Positions 6,615 to 14,927 of a stretch of 64,000 nucleotides of DNA are shown piece after piece. Numbering within the stretch: position 1 is the first letter of the stretch; each line of letters begins with the position of its first letter. The stretch is from Bacteroidota bacterium. Lineage in GTDB: Bacteria; Bacteroidota; Bacteroidia; Bacteroidales; P3. A program made the position numbers and the translations under genes. The stretch spans positions 57,089 through 121,088 of the forward strand of contig JAFNAQ010000002.1 in NCBI GenBank assembly GCA_017860275.1, given 5' to 3'. The notes below the pieces were generated by a model. The model was given only the letters and a program-made list of their open reading frames with translations. It did not search any database and was not told the origin of the DNA.

Positions 6615-8942
6615 ATGAGAAAAATTTATCTAGTTGCTCTATTATTAATAATTAGCCTAAGTTCATTTGCACAGAAAGATAAAATAACTTTGGTTAAGAA
6701 TGGAAAATCAGATTATGTTATTATTGTACCTAAATATAAAAGGAATAAATTTGCTGCAAATGTAGAAAAGGCTAATTATGCTGCTCAACTTTTCCAAAAA
6801 GATATTTATAAAGTTACTGGTTGCTTAATCCCAATTTTTGATGATGATTCAAAACCTCATAAAAAAGAAATTTGTATTGGTTCAACTAGGAGAGATAAAA
6901 ATTTCTATGATAATACAGGAATAGTTTATCCTTCTTCTGGAAGGTATTGTTATAGAATTGAAGATGAAAGATTATTTATTTATGGTACAAATAATGATTT
7001 TGAAGATAATTTTGATATTTATGCTGTTGTTGATTTTTTAGAGAAGGAAGTAGGTATAAGAAAGTTTACCCCTGATTGTGAAATATATCCTCAAAAGAAA
7101 ACTCTTACAATTGAAATTGATAAATATTATCCTCCACATTATGGTTCAATGAACACTTACCGTCAGGTTCGTTCTGTTTTTACTCGTGAGAATAGTGATT
7201 TTCGCTATTGGTTAAAACAACATCTTCAAGAGGATATGTTTGCACAGGAATATTTTGTTCATACCTTTGAAAAGTTGGTGCCAAGGGCTAAGTATTTTGA
7301 AACTCATCCTGAGTATTATTCTTTAATCAATGGAAAAAGGATGCATGACCAACTATGTTTGAGCAATGAGGAAGTTTTTAAGATAGTTGTTGAAGAGTTG
7401 AAAGAGGAAATGAAAAAACAACCTAAGGCAAAGGTTTGGTCGGTTAGTCAAAATGATAATTTCTCCTATTGCTCTTGTCCACTTTGTCAAAAGATAAATG
7501 AAAGAGAAGAGTCGCCTTCAGGTGCATTGATTGAATTTGTAAATAAGGTTGCAAAGGAATTCCCTGATAAAACAATCTCCACCTTAGCTTATCAATATTC
7601 TCGCAAAGCACCAAAATATATTAAGCCAGAAGAAAATGTTCAAATTATGCTTTGCACAATAGAGGAGGATAGAAATAAGACGATTGAAGAGTCAAGTATT
7701 GAAGCTTTAAAAAAGAATCCCAAGTCTCAAACATTTGCTAATGATATAAGAGAGTGGGGAAAGATAACTAATAATATATTCCTATGGGATTACGAGGTGA
7801 ATTTTGCATATTCGGTTTCTCCATTTCCAAATTTTCATACACTCAAACCTAACCTTAAGTTCTTTATGGAAAACCATGCTTATCAACATTTCCAACAAGC
7901 AAATTCAGAAAATGGGCATGAGTTTGCAGAGTTAAAAACATATCTTATTAGTAAGCTGCTTTGGAATATTAATATTGACCAAGACTCAATAATCAATGAG
8001 TTTCTTCAAGGTTATTATGGGAAATCTTCTACATACATTAAACAATATATCGATACTCTTGAATATTTTGGACAAAACTCTGGTGTGTTTTTAGATATTT
8101 ATGCACCTCCAACAAATTACTCGAAAAACTTTCTTTCAAAAGAGAAAATTGAAATTTATTCAAAGATTTTCGATAATGCAGAAAGTTCAGTTAAAGGAGA
8201 TTCGATATATTTGCTTAGAGTTAAAACAGCTCGACTTCCTCTTTGGTATGCAATTATGGAAATTGGTAAGGCTGATATGTTTGGAGAAAGAGGGTGGTAT
8301 TATTTAAACAAGGAAGGAAAGTATCAACTAAAGAAAGATATGAAGCTAATGATAGAGGACTTTTATTCAACTTGTGTTAGTGCAAAGGTGGGAAACTTAA
8401 ATGAATCGAATCTCTCCCCAAAAGAGTATTATGATGCTACAAAACGTTTTATTGATATTAGTGTTGAAAATAATTTAGCATTCGGAAAGACTGTAGTATC
8501 TGAACCAAAACCAAGCTCATCATATAGTGAAGGAAATCTATCAACAATAACTAATGGAGTTAGAGGAGACTCAGAATATAAAATACATTGGTTGGGTTGG
8601 TATTCATGTGACTTTAGTTTGATTTTAGATTTAGATAGTTCGACGTCAAATAAAACCATAAAACTATCATCATTATATAGTCCTAAGAGTTGGATACTTC
8701 ATCCCTCAAAGGTAATTTGTTTGGTTTCTAAAGACGGAAAAGAATATATAAAAGTTGGCGGAAATGAATCTGGGCTTATTCAAAGAGATGAAAAAATAAT
8801 CAAAGAATATGTTTTCAAGTCTCAATCAATGGATTTTAGATATGTGAAATTTGAAATATTTGGAACAAAATATCTCCCATCTTGGCACCCATCAGAGGGA
8901 GGGAAAAGCTGGGTGTTTTTAGATGAAATTGTTGTTGAGTAG
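6615..8942 (+). CDS. Secreted DUF4838 domain protein, glycoside hydrolase-like
   Basis: 775 aa with a signal peptide (about 1-20, ending SLSSFAQ). Residues about 30-160 resemble the alpha-glucuronidase-type N-terminal domain that precedes DUF4838. The DUF4838 core follows (about 185-480), with KVWSVSQNDNFSYCSCPLCQ and LWDYEVNFAYSVSPFPN. Residues from about 640 look like an F5/8-type (discoidin) carbohydrate-binding beta-sandwich (LGWYSCDFSLILDLD to the end). No T9SS sorting domain is visible. The architecture suggests binding and perhaps hydrolysis of a polysaccharide in the periplasm or at the surface; no substrate is established for the family. It has its own promoter and appears to be a single gene. 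Confidence 0.8.
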   Translation: MRKIYLVALLLIISLSSFAQKDKITLVKNGKSDYVIIVPKYKRNKFAANVEKANYAAQLFQKDIYKVTGCLIPIFDDDSKPHKKEICIGSTRRDKNFYDNTGIVYPSSGRYCYRIEDERLFIYGTNNDFEDNFDIYAVVDFLEKEVGIRKFTPDCEIYPQKKTLTIEIDKYYPPHYGSMNTYRQVRSVFTRENSDFRYWLKQHLQEDMFAQEYFVHTFEKLVPRAKYFETHPEYYSLINGKRMHDQLCLSNEEVFKIVVEELKEEMKKQPKAKVWSVSQNDNFSYCSCPLCQKINEREESPSGALIEFVNKVAKEFPDKTISTLAYQYSRKAPKYIKPEENVQIMLCTIEEDRNKTIEESSIEALKKNPKSQTFANDIREWGKITNNIFLWDYEVNFAYSVSPFPNFHTLKPNLKFFMENHAYQHFQQANSENGHEFAELKTYLISKLLWNINIDQDSIINEFLQGYYGKSSTYIKQYIDTLEYFGQNSGVFLDIYAPPTNYSKNFLSKEKIEIYSKIFDNAESSVKGDSIYLLRVKTARLPLWYAIMEIGKADMFGERGWYYLNKEGKYQLKKDMKLMIEDFYSTCVSAKVGNLNESNLSPKEYYDATKRFIDISVENNLAFGKTVVSEPKPSSSYSEGNLSTITNGVRGDSEYKIHWLGWYSCDFSLILDLDSSTSNKTIKLSSLYSPKSWILHPSKVICLVSKDGKEYIKVGGNESGLIQRDEKIIKEYVFKSQSMDFRYVKFEIFGTKYLPSWHPSEGGKSWVFLDEIVVE

Positions 8943-8995
8943 TAATATTTGTTATATTCAGTCAATTTGAGGGCATTTATTGTTAATAAAATATC

Positions 8996-9004
8996 TATAT
9001 TTGC
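8996..9004 (+). promoter_or_regulatory. Promoter -7 box for the DUF4199/GT2/gmhA operon
   Basis: TATATTTGC lies 17 bases before ATG 9021. It is inside an open frame that could otherwise be extended upstream to 8949, so it argues for the 9021 start. Confidence 0.6.
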
Positions 9005-9020
9005 AAAAAATAAAACATAT

Positions 9021-9659
9021 ATGAAGAGCGAAAATATTTATAAATACGCATTTAATTGGGGTTCTGCGATAGGGGCAATATTTTTTGTTTACTTGTTACT
9101 AGGTTATATATTGCATATAGATGGAAATTTCATGTGGGACTTCCTCGGTAGTATAATAATTATCTTTGGAACAGCGTGGGCAATGACTAACTATAAGAGA
9201 AATGTTATCAAAAAAGAGATTGGCTTTAGCAGGTTATTCTTATTAGGTACAATTTCATCACTTGTAGTTTCATTCTTTACTCTTTTATACATGATTCTCT
9301 ATATTATTAAACTTGATCCTAATTATTTTAATAATATTGTTGAAGTTTATCAAGATATTCTCGATAAATCAGGATCAAATATTGATGCATTGAATGATAA
9401 AACAGTTTTGAATACAATGCAAATTCTTATTTTTCCTTCAATTTTCATTGCCGACTTTATAGGGAATCTATTTTATACACTGCTTTTATCTATATTAATT
9501 TCTCTACAGAGAACCATGCCTCCAACACCTGATAAGTATAATGATTATACTCCTTACAAAAAGAGCGAAGAGGACAAAGAGGACGTGGAAGAAAAAAATA
9601 GCAAAGAAACTGAAATAAACCAAGAGGATAAGAAAGATAATAACAAAGATAATAATTAG
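9021..9659 (+). CDS. DUF4199 integral membrane protein
   Basis: 212 aa from ATG 9021, chosen because the promoter box lies just upstream and the N-terminus then reads MKSENIYKYAFNWGSAIGAI, as in family members. Four hydrophobic segments are visible (about 14-30, 38-54, 72-96, 133-160), followed by a highly charged Lys/Glu/Asp-rich cytoplasmic tail (about 170-212). DUF4199 is a Bacteroidetes family of unknown function, often located beside a GT2 glycosyltransferase. A second DUF4199 gene follows after 3 bases. Confidence 0.82.
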   Translation: MKSENIYKYAFNWGSAIGAIFFVYLLLGYILHIDGNFMWDFLGSIIIIFGTAWAMTNYKRNVIKKEIGFSRLFLLGTISSLVVSFFTLLYMILYIIKLDPNYFNNIVEVYQDILDKSGSNIDALNDKTVLNTMQILIFPSIFIADFIGNLFYTLLLSILISLQRTMPPTPDKYNDYTPYKKSEEDKEDVEEKNSKETEINQEDKKDNNKDNN

Positions 9660-9662
9660 TTT

Positions 9663-10193
9663 ATGGGATTACTAAATAGATATGATTCAAAAATGCATGG
9701 TAATTATTGGAATGCAATTTTTAAATATGGATTTTTAGTTGGGTTGGGCTTAGTTTTAGTTGTTTTATTTCGTCATTGGTTATCTATGCCATTATCTCAA
9801 CCAGTAACTTATGCTGAGAATATTGCTTTGTTAGTATTTATGTTTATTGTTGTTTTCCTTTATAGAAAGAGCCTTAAAGAGAAAAACATAACATTTAAGG
9901 AAGCATATATTGTTGGTTTTGGAGTGGGTATCGTTTCATCAATTATGTATGGAATGTTTCTATATGTATTTTCCTTATATATTGATACTGAATTTCAACA
10001 GAGATGTTTTGAAATACAAAGAGAACTAAAATCAAATGCACATCTTAATGACGAGCAGGTGCGCACAATGGCAACTTCATCTTCAATAGCATTCTCAGGA
10101 ATATTATTATCGTCTGTAATGTCTATTCTTTGGGCTATGGTTGTTGGAATTGCATTGAGAAATGAGCAAGCTCCTTTAAAAATAAAGAAATAA
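9663..10193 (+). CDS. DUF4199 integral membrane protein (second copy)
   Basis: 176 aa with four hydrophobic segments (about 18-38, 50-68, 83-105, 135-160) and the amphipathic charged loop before the last helix that is common in DUF4199 proteins (MATSSSIAFSGILLSS region). It lies 3 bases after the first DUF4199 gene and 18 bases before the glycosyltransferase, so it is in the same operon. The two paralogues are quite diverged, which suggests an old duplication or a hetero-oligomer. No function is known; the position points to a link with GT2-dependent envelope glycan or lipid transfer. Confidence 0.82.
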   Translation: MGLLNRYDSKMHGNYWNAIFKYGFLVGLGLVLVVLFRHWLSMPLSQPVTYAENIALLVFMFIVVFLYRKSLKEKNITFKEAYIVGFGVGIVSSIMYGMFLYVFSLYIDTEFQQRCFEIQRELKSNAHLNDEQVRTMATSSSIAFSGILLSSVMSILWAMVVGIALRNEQAPLKIKK

Positions 10194-10211
10194 CAAATAA
10201 TACTTTTTAAT

Positions 10212-11171
10212 ATGGATATTTCAATAATAGTACCTTTATTAAATGAAGAAGAATCTTTACCACATTTGATTGAGTGGATAGAAAGAGTTATGAATAATCA
10301 TGGATACTCTTATGAAGTTTTGTTGATTGATGATGGTAGTAAGGATAATTCATGGAAGGTAATTGAGGAAATAAGTCAAAAGAATAGAAATATTAGAGGA
10401 TTAAAGTTTAGAAGAAACTATGGCAAGAGTGCTGCATTGAATGTTGGATTTGAACATTGCCAAGGCGATGTTGTAATAACAATGGATGCAGATTTACAAG
10501 ATTCTCCTGATGAAATACCTGGACTTTTCAAGATGATAAGTGAGGAGGGTTTTGATCTAGTTTCTGGTTGGAAAAGGAAACGTTACGATTCTAAGTTTAC
10601 AAAAAACCTACCATCGAAGTTCTTCAATGCAACAACAAGAATGTTTTCAGGAATAAATCTTCACGATTTTAATTGTGGGCTCAAGGCTTATAGAAATGAA
10701 GTAGTAAAATCTATTGAGGTTTACGGCGAAATGCATCGCTACATTCCTGTTATTGCTAAATGGGCTGGCTTTACAAATATTGGAGAGAAGGTTGTTCAAC
10801 ACCGCAAACGTGAATTTGGAACTACTAAGTTTGGCTTAGATAGATTTATCAACGGCTACTTAGACCTTATCTCAATTATGTTTGTCTCAAAATTTTCTAA
10901 GAAACCAATGCATTTCTTTGGACTCTATGGAACAATAATGTTTGTGCTCGGTTTCCTTTCCGCATTAATTTTAGGAGTTCAGAAAATTATTGCTTCGGTT
11001 AATGAGATGCCTATGAGACTAGTTACCAATAGTCCATATTTTTATATTTCTCTTGTGTTAATGATTTTGGGAGCAATGTTTTTCTTGACAGGTTTCTTAG
11101 CAGAGCTAATTGGAAGAAATTCTCCAACACGTAACCAATATTTAATTCACAAAAAAGCAAATATTCAATAA
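10212..11171 (+). CDS. Membrane-anchored GT2 glycosyltransferase (DPM1/GtrB-like)
   Basis: 319 aa. The GT-A domain (1 to about 230) has SIIVPLLNEEESL, the LLIDDGSKDNSW motif and the DADLQDSPDE metal-binding DxD region, as in polyprenyl-phosphate mannosyl/glucosyl transferases. Two transmembrane helices (about 235-260 and 275-300) anchor it. Family members transfer a sugar from a nucleotide donor to undecaprenyl phosphate, giving a lipid-linked donor for envelope glycosylation. It sits between two DUF4199 genes and gmhA, which fits LPS or surface-glycan modification. The donor sugar cannot be deduced. Confidence 0.88.
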   Translation: MDISIIVPLLNEEESLPHLIEWIERVMNNHGYSYEVLLIDDGSKDNSWKVIEEISQKNRNIRGLKFRRNYGKSAALNVGFEHCQGDVVITMDADLQDSPDEIPGLFKMISEEGFDLVSGWKRKRYDSKFTKNLPSKFFNATTRMFSGINLHDFNCGLKAYRNEVVKSIEVYGEMHRYIPVIAKWAGFTNIGEKVVQHRKREFGTTKFGLDRFINGYLDLISIMFVSKFSKKPMHFFGLYGTIMFVLGFLSALILGVQKIIASVNEMPMRLVTNSPYFYISLVLMILGAMFFLTGFLAELIGRNSPTRNQYLIHKKANIQ

Positions 11172-11175
11172 GTAT

Positions 11176-11754
11176 ATGAGAATAAAAGAAGTTATAAGCC
11201 AATCTATTGATTTAAAAACTCAGTTATTGAACGATAAAGAGTTAATAAAAGAAATTGAAGAAGTAGCAAAACTCATGGTTGAGGCTTTTAGAAAAGGGAA
11301 AAAAGTTCTTTGGTGTGGTAATGGTGGCTCAGCAGCAGATGCTCAACACTTAGCAGCAGAGTTTTCTGGAAGATTTTATTATGATAGACCTCCATTACAA
11401 TCTGAGGCTTTACATGTAAACACTTCATATATGACAGCTGTTGCAAATGATTATTCTTACGATGTTGTCTATTCAAGACTTGTAAAGGCGATGGGAGCAG
11501 AGGGAGATGTGATTGTAGGTATATCAACTTCTGGTAATTCAAAGAATATTCTTTTAGCCTTAGAAGAAGGTAAAGAAAAAGGAATGACTACCGTTAGCTT
11601 TACAGGAGAGGGAGGAGGACTTATGAGAGAAAAATCGGATTTTATATTTGCAATACCTTCTAAAGACACTCCAAGAATTCAAGAATGCCATATTATGATA
11701 GGGCATATTTTATGTGAATTAGTAGAAGCTGAATTATTTCCAAGAATTAATTAA
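11176..11754 (+). CDS. gmhA: Phosphoheptose isomerase (sedoheptulose 7-phosphate isomerase)
   Basis: 192 aa, standard length. It is a single-SIS-domain protein with the signature WCGNGGSAADAQHLAAEFSGRF and GISTSGNSKNILLALE; the late ECHIMIGHILCELVE carries family-typical acid and His residues. It isomerises sedoheptulose 7-phosphate to D-glycero-D-manno-heptose 7-phosphate, the first step toward ADP- or GDP-heptose. It starts 4 bases after the glycosyltransferase, and gmhB follows after a small hairpin. Together with RfaE2 at 32.9 kb this implies a heptose-containing glycan. Confidence 0.95.
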   Translation: MRIKEVISQSIDLKTQLLNDKELIKEIEEVAKLMVEAFRKGKKVLWCGNGGSAADAQHLAAEFSGRFYYDRPPLQSEALHVNTSYMTAVANDYSYDVVYSRLVKAMGAEGDVIVGISTSGNSKNILLALEEGKEKGMTTVSFTGEGGGLMREKSDFIFAIPSKDTPRIQECHIMIGHILCELVEAELFPRIN

Positions 11755-11763
11755 TTATTGAAG

Positions 11764-11781
11764 GGACACTATATTGTGTCC
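11764..11781 (+). terminator. Small hairpin after gmhA, probable terminator or attenuator
   Basis: GGACAC / GTGTCC with a TATATT loop, followed by ATTATTTTTTAT, lies between the gmhA stop and the gmhB ATG. The stem is short, so read-through into gmhB is likely. Confidence 0.5.
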
Positions 11782-11795
11782 ATTATTTTTTATAG

Positions 11796-12338
11796 ATGAG
11801 ATTAAAAAGAGATTATAAGACCTTATTCTTAGATAGGGATGGTGTGATAAATGTAAGAATTGTTGGTGATTATATAAAAAAATGGGAGTCTTTTGAGTTT
11901 AATGAAGGCGTTTTGGAAGCCATGAAGATATTTGCTCTTAAGTTTGAAACAATAGTTATTGTCACCAATCAACAGGGAATATCTAAGGGACTGATGACTG
12001 AAGATGACTTATTAGATATTCATTCAAAGATGAGACTAGAAGTGGAGAAAGCAGGGGGTAGGATTGATGAGATTTTCTATTGTAAAGATTTAGCTGCGAG
12101 TAATAGCATAAACAGAAAACCAAATATTGGAATGGGTTTGCAGGCTAGAAAGAAGTTTAAAACCCTTCGCTTTAAAGAAAGTATAATGGTAGGTGACTCA
12201 GGCTCTGATATGAGATTTGGTAGACGATTAAAAATGAAAACAATATATATATCGAAATCGATTCAAAAGACTAGAAAATGCTATAGATGGATTGATATGC
12301 GTTATGATTCATTATTAGATTTTGCAAAGACATTATAA
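11796..12338 (+). CDS. gmhB: GmhB-like HAD phosphatase
   Basis: 180 aa HAD-superfamily protein with motif I FLDRDGVINVR, motif II IVTNQQGISKG, the NRKPNIGMG lysine motif and motif IV MVGDSGSDMRFG. This matches D-glycero-D-manno-heptose 1,7-bisphosphate 7-phosphatase. It is oddly lacking the zinc loop: where GmhB enzymes have CxH...CxC, this protein reads FYCKDLAASNSINRKP, with only one cysteine. Position next to gmhA supports the heptose role. The missing zinc ligands leave open histidinol phosphatase-like or other sugar bisphosphate substrates. Confidence 0.8.
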   Translation: MRLKRDYKTLFLDRDGVINVRIVGDYIKKWESFEFNEGVLEAMKIFALKFETIVIVTNQQGISKGLMTEDDLLDIHSKMRLEVEKAGGRIDEIFYCKDLAASNSINRKPNIGMGLQARKKFKTLRFKESIMVGDSGSDMRFGRRLKMKTIYISKSIQKTRKCYRWIDMRYDSLLDFAKTL

Positions 12339-12360
12339 TTCGTTAATAAAAAAACATTTT

Positions 12361-13380
12361 ATGAATAGATTAGTAAGACTATTTCTTTTATTATTTGTGC
12401 TTATTTCCTTTGAAGCTCTTGCACAAAACAAGATAGATGAAAATGGTAAAAAACAAGGCCCATGGTCAAAACTTGACAAAAACGGTAAGAAGATTTATCA
12501 AGGAAACTTTAAGGATGACTACGAAGTAGGTACTTTTACTTATTTCTATGAAGATGGTAAAGTAAAAGCAAGTTCTGTTTTCTCCGATAATGGAAAGAAG
12601 GCTAAGACAACTACATTCTACCCAAATGCAAATATTATGTCTGAGGGAGAATACTTAGATAAGAAGAAGAATGGAAAATGGGTTCTTTACGATGAAAATG
12701 GTAAGAAGTTAAGTGAAGAATTTTATTCAAAGGGTTTGAAGACTGGTGTGTGGAATGTTTTTGATAAGGATGGTCAATTGGTTGAAACAATAAACTATTT
12801 GAATGATAAGAGAAATGGTATTTATTACAAGAACACATATCAAAAGGGATATTTCTATTTCACCTTCAAGGATGATAAGAGAGATGGACCTTATGAAGAC
12901 TTCTTCTATTTCCAAAAACTTAAAATCAAAGGCTCATATTCAAATAATCTTAAAGAGGGAGATTGGAAGTATTTTGATTCAATTGGTTCTGTTGTAAAAA
13001 CTCAGACATGGAAAAACGATGTTTTAGTTAGCGAAAAGGTAAGTCTTGATTTAGGTTCTGAAGTGAAATTTGTAGAGACTAAGAATATTGCTTATTTATA
13101 TCAAACAGGAAAGAGATTAAATGTTACACTAATGAGTGGAGAAAGCATATCTTGTATAAACAATGTTGATAAACTTCTCGATGTGCTTAGCCTTGATAGT
13201 TTTATTCAGTTAAACAAGAAATTGATGTTGTATGCAAATATAAGCTCAATAAAAGGTATAGAGCCTGCAACTGGCGGGGATTATTACATAATCTTAGAAC
13301 CTAAAACGCCTTCTAAACTCACTACCGATAAAGAGAGTAGAATGGCGCTTGAGAAAATGTTTAAGAAACAAGATTTTTAA
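12361..13380 (+). CDS. Secreted MORN-type repeat protein
   Basis: 339 aa from ATG 12361. An upstream in-frame start at 12322 would overlap gmhB and bury the signal peptide MNRLVRLFLLLFVLISFEALAQ. Residues about 25-225 are repeats of the MORN_2/YwqK kind, with units such as GKKQGPWSKLDKNGKKIYQG, KKKNGKWVLYDENGKKLSE and KTGVWNVFDKDGQLVETINY. The last 110 residues are a separate non-repeat domain. MORN_2 proteins are common periplasmic or outer-membrane-associated proteins in Bacteroidetes with no settled function. It overlaps mnmA by one base (TAATG), so the two are translationally coupled. Confidence 0.8.
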   Translation: MNRLVRLFLLLFVLISFEALAQNKIDENGKKQGPWSKLDKNGKKIYQGNFKDDYEVGTFTYFYEDGKVKASSVFSDNGKKAKTTTFYPNANIMSEGEYLDKKKNGKWVLYDENGKKLSEEFYSKGLKTGVWNVFDKDGQLVETINYLNDKRNGIYYKNTYQKGYFYFTFKDDKRDGPYEDFFYFQKLKIKGSYSNNLKEGDWKYFDSIGSVVKTQTWKNDVLVSEKVSLDLGSEVKFVETKNIAYLYQTGKRLNVTLMSGESISCINNVDKLLDVLSLDSFIQLNKKLMLYANISSIKGIEPATGGDYYIILEPKTPSKLTTDKESRMALEKMFKKQDF

Positions 13381-14447
13381 TGTCCAATAAAATATTAGTA
13401 GGATTAAGTGGGGGCGTGGATAGTTTATCCGTCGCCCTTTTTCTTAAGAATAAAGGATATGAGGTAAAAGGTCTTATGCTTGAGTTGATTGATGATAAGA
13501 CTTTGGCTGATAAGAATTTTTCTCAGCTAAAAGAATATGCTCAGCCCTTAGGCATTGAGGTCTTTAGAGAGGATATAAGAAAAGAGTTTCAAGAGAGTGT
13601 TATTGACTTTTTCTGTAAATCTTATATCGATGGCATTACTCCCAATATTTGCGTTCATTGCAATGAGAACATAAAGATACCCTGCCTTCTTTCTTTCAAA
13701 GAAAAATATGGTTGTGACCTTATTGCAACTGGTCATTATGCAAGAATTAGAAAAGAGGGTGAGCGTTTTGTATTGTATCAAGCCTTCGACACTTGGAAAG
13801 ACCAATCCTATATGTTACATCGTCTTACTCAAAAACAATTATCTCAAATTCTCCTTCCATTAGGGGAGTATAAAAAGGAAGATATAAAAACCTTTATGAG
13901 AGAAAATGGATTTGAGGTCTTTGCTAACAAGAGAGAGAGTTTTAGTATTTGCTTTACTCAAGACAAGAAATATACAGATTTCTTAATAGAAAAACATCCT
14001 GAGTTATTATCTCTAAAAAATGGAGAGATTCATAATAATGAGAATAAAACTATCGGTTATCATAATGGATACCCTTTCTATACCATAGGTCAATATAAAG
14101 GACTTGAAACAAATTCAGAAGAAAAACTCTATATCAATAATATTATTCCACAAACAAATACTCTTATTGTTGGAGATAAGGCTTCTTGCTATGTGAATGA
14201 GCTTTGTATTTCTGGGATTAATTATATTAAATACCAAACTCTTCAAGGGGAGTACTATTTCGATATAAAGATTAGAGGTAAGGACGAAGGTACAAAGGCG
14301 AAGGTCTTCTTTAATAACGATAATGCAAGAATAGTGTTCGAAACTCCAGTCTTTGCACCAACAAAGGGGCAGAGTATAGTTATTTATGAAATTAATGACG
14401 TAGTCTGTGGTGGAGAAATTGAAAGCCTTGTTAATTTTAAGAAATAG
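13380..14447 (+). CDS. mnmA: tRNA-specific 2-thiouridylase
   Basis: 355 aa. The PP-loop ATP pyrophosphatase motif LSGGVDSLSVA is at the N-terminus. Other landmarks are CVHCNENIKI (first catalytic Cys), ATGHYARI, DQSYMLHRLTQKQLSQILLPLGEYKKEDI and SICFTQDKKYTDFL (second catalytic Cys). It thiolates U34 of Lys, Glu and Gln tRNAs in the cytoplasm. The ATG overlaps the stop of the MORN gene by one base. The substrate loop begins CVHCN rather than the common CxxCN, but both functional cysteines appear to be kept. Confidence 0.93.
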   Translation: MSNKILVGLSGGVDSLSVALFLKNKGYEVKGLMLELIDDKTLADKNFSQLKEYAQPLGIEVFREDIRKEFQESVIDFFCKSYIDGITPNICVHCNENIKIPCLLSFKEKYGCDLIATGHYARIRKEGERFVLYQAFDTWKDQSYMLHRLTQKQLSQILLPLGEYKKEDIKTFMRENGFEVFANKRESFSICFTQDKKYTDFLIEKHPELLSLKNGEIHNNENKTIGYHNGYPFYTIGQYKGLETNSEEKLYINNIIPQTNTLIVGDKASCYVNELCISGINYIKYQTLQGEYYFDIKIRGKDEGTKAKVFFNNDNARIVFETPVFAPTKGQSIVIYEINDVVCGGEIESLVNFKK

Positions 14448-14487
14448 AATTAAGCGTTTTATAGCCAGAAACCTTGTTTTATCCCCA

Positions 14488-14592
14488 TAGAATCAAGTTC
14501 TATTTCTCTAGAATCTTATTCTATTTTCGTAGAATAAGGAGTTATTTCCATAAAATCCTTATATCCACGAAAATAAACTTCGTTTCCATAAA
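14488..14592. repeat. Degenerate tandem array with 21-bp period (5 units)
   Basis: Units start at 14488, 14509, 14530, 14551 and 14572, exactly 21 bases apart. The first three begin TAGAAT and contain an internal ATTCTA/GTTCTA-like inverse, so each is also an imperfect palindrome. The last two are more diverged (TAAAATCC, AATAAACTTCG). Confidence 0.75.
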
Positions 14593-14619
14593 TTTTTATC
14601 TGATAAAAATCCATCTTTC

Positions 14620-14692
14620 GTAGGGGCAAAACATTTTTTGCCCCATAAAATCAAACATTTTTCGAATTGGGCGAATAATTATTCGCCCCTAC
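14620..14692. repeat. Nested palindromes, REP-like element
   Basis: Outer inverted pair GTAGGGGC (14620-14627) and GCCCCTAC (14685-14692). Inside are GGGGCAAAA / TTTTTTGCCCC and a perfect 20-bp palindrome GGGCGAATAATTATTCGCCC (14669-14688). It is locally more GC-rich than its surroundings. Confidence 0.75.
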
Positions 14693-14902
14693 CAATGAAA
14701 ATACCAAATACCAAGAAATTTATTATAAGAAATTAACGAATCTTTTTCCCCAATCCACCACTCGTATTCAAATATTCAAAGCACGACCCCTAATAAAATT
14801 AATAACAATTAACTCCAAAACTTGCAAAATGTTACAAAAATACCGCTTTATTGATGTTTTAGTTAAATACATGCTGTTATTAGGTTTTCTTGTGTTTTTT
14901 TG

Positions 14903-14911
14903 TACCTTTGC
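14903..14911 (+). promoter_or_regulatory. Promoter -7 box for the M6 peptidase gene
   Basis: TACCTTTGC lies 16 bases before the ATG, with TTTTCTTGTG/TTTTTTTG upstream as a possible -33 element. Confidence 0.6.
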
Positions 14912-14927
14912 GAAAAATATCTAATTT

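Larger units (their letters stand above)
14448..14927. other. 480-bp intergenic region with repeats and a promoter
   Basis: No plausible gene is seen. It holds a 21-bp-period degenerate tandem array (14488-14592), nested palindromes of REP type (14620-14692), AT-rich sequence and, at the end, the promoter of the M6 peptidase gene. Confidence 0.75.
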
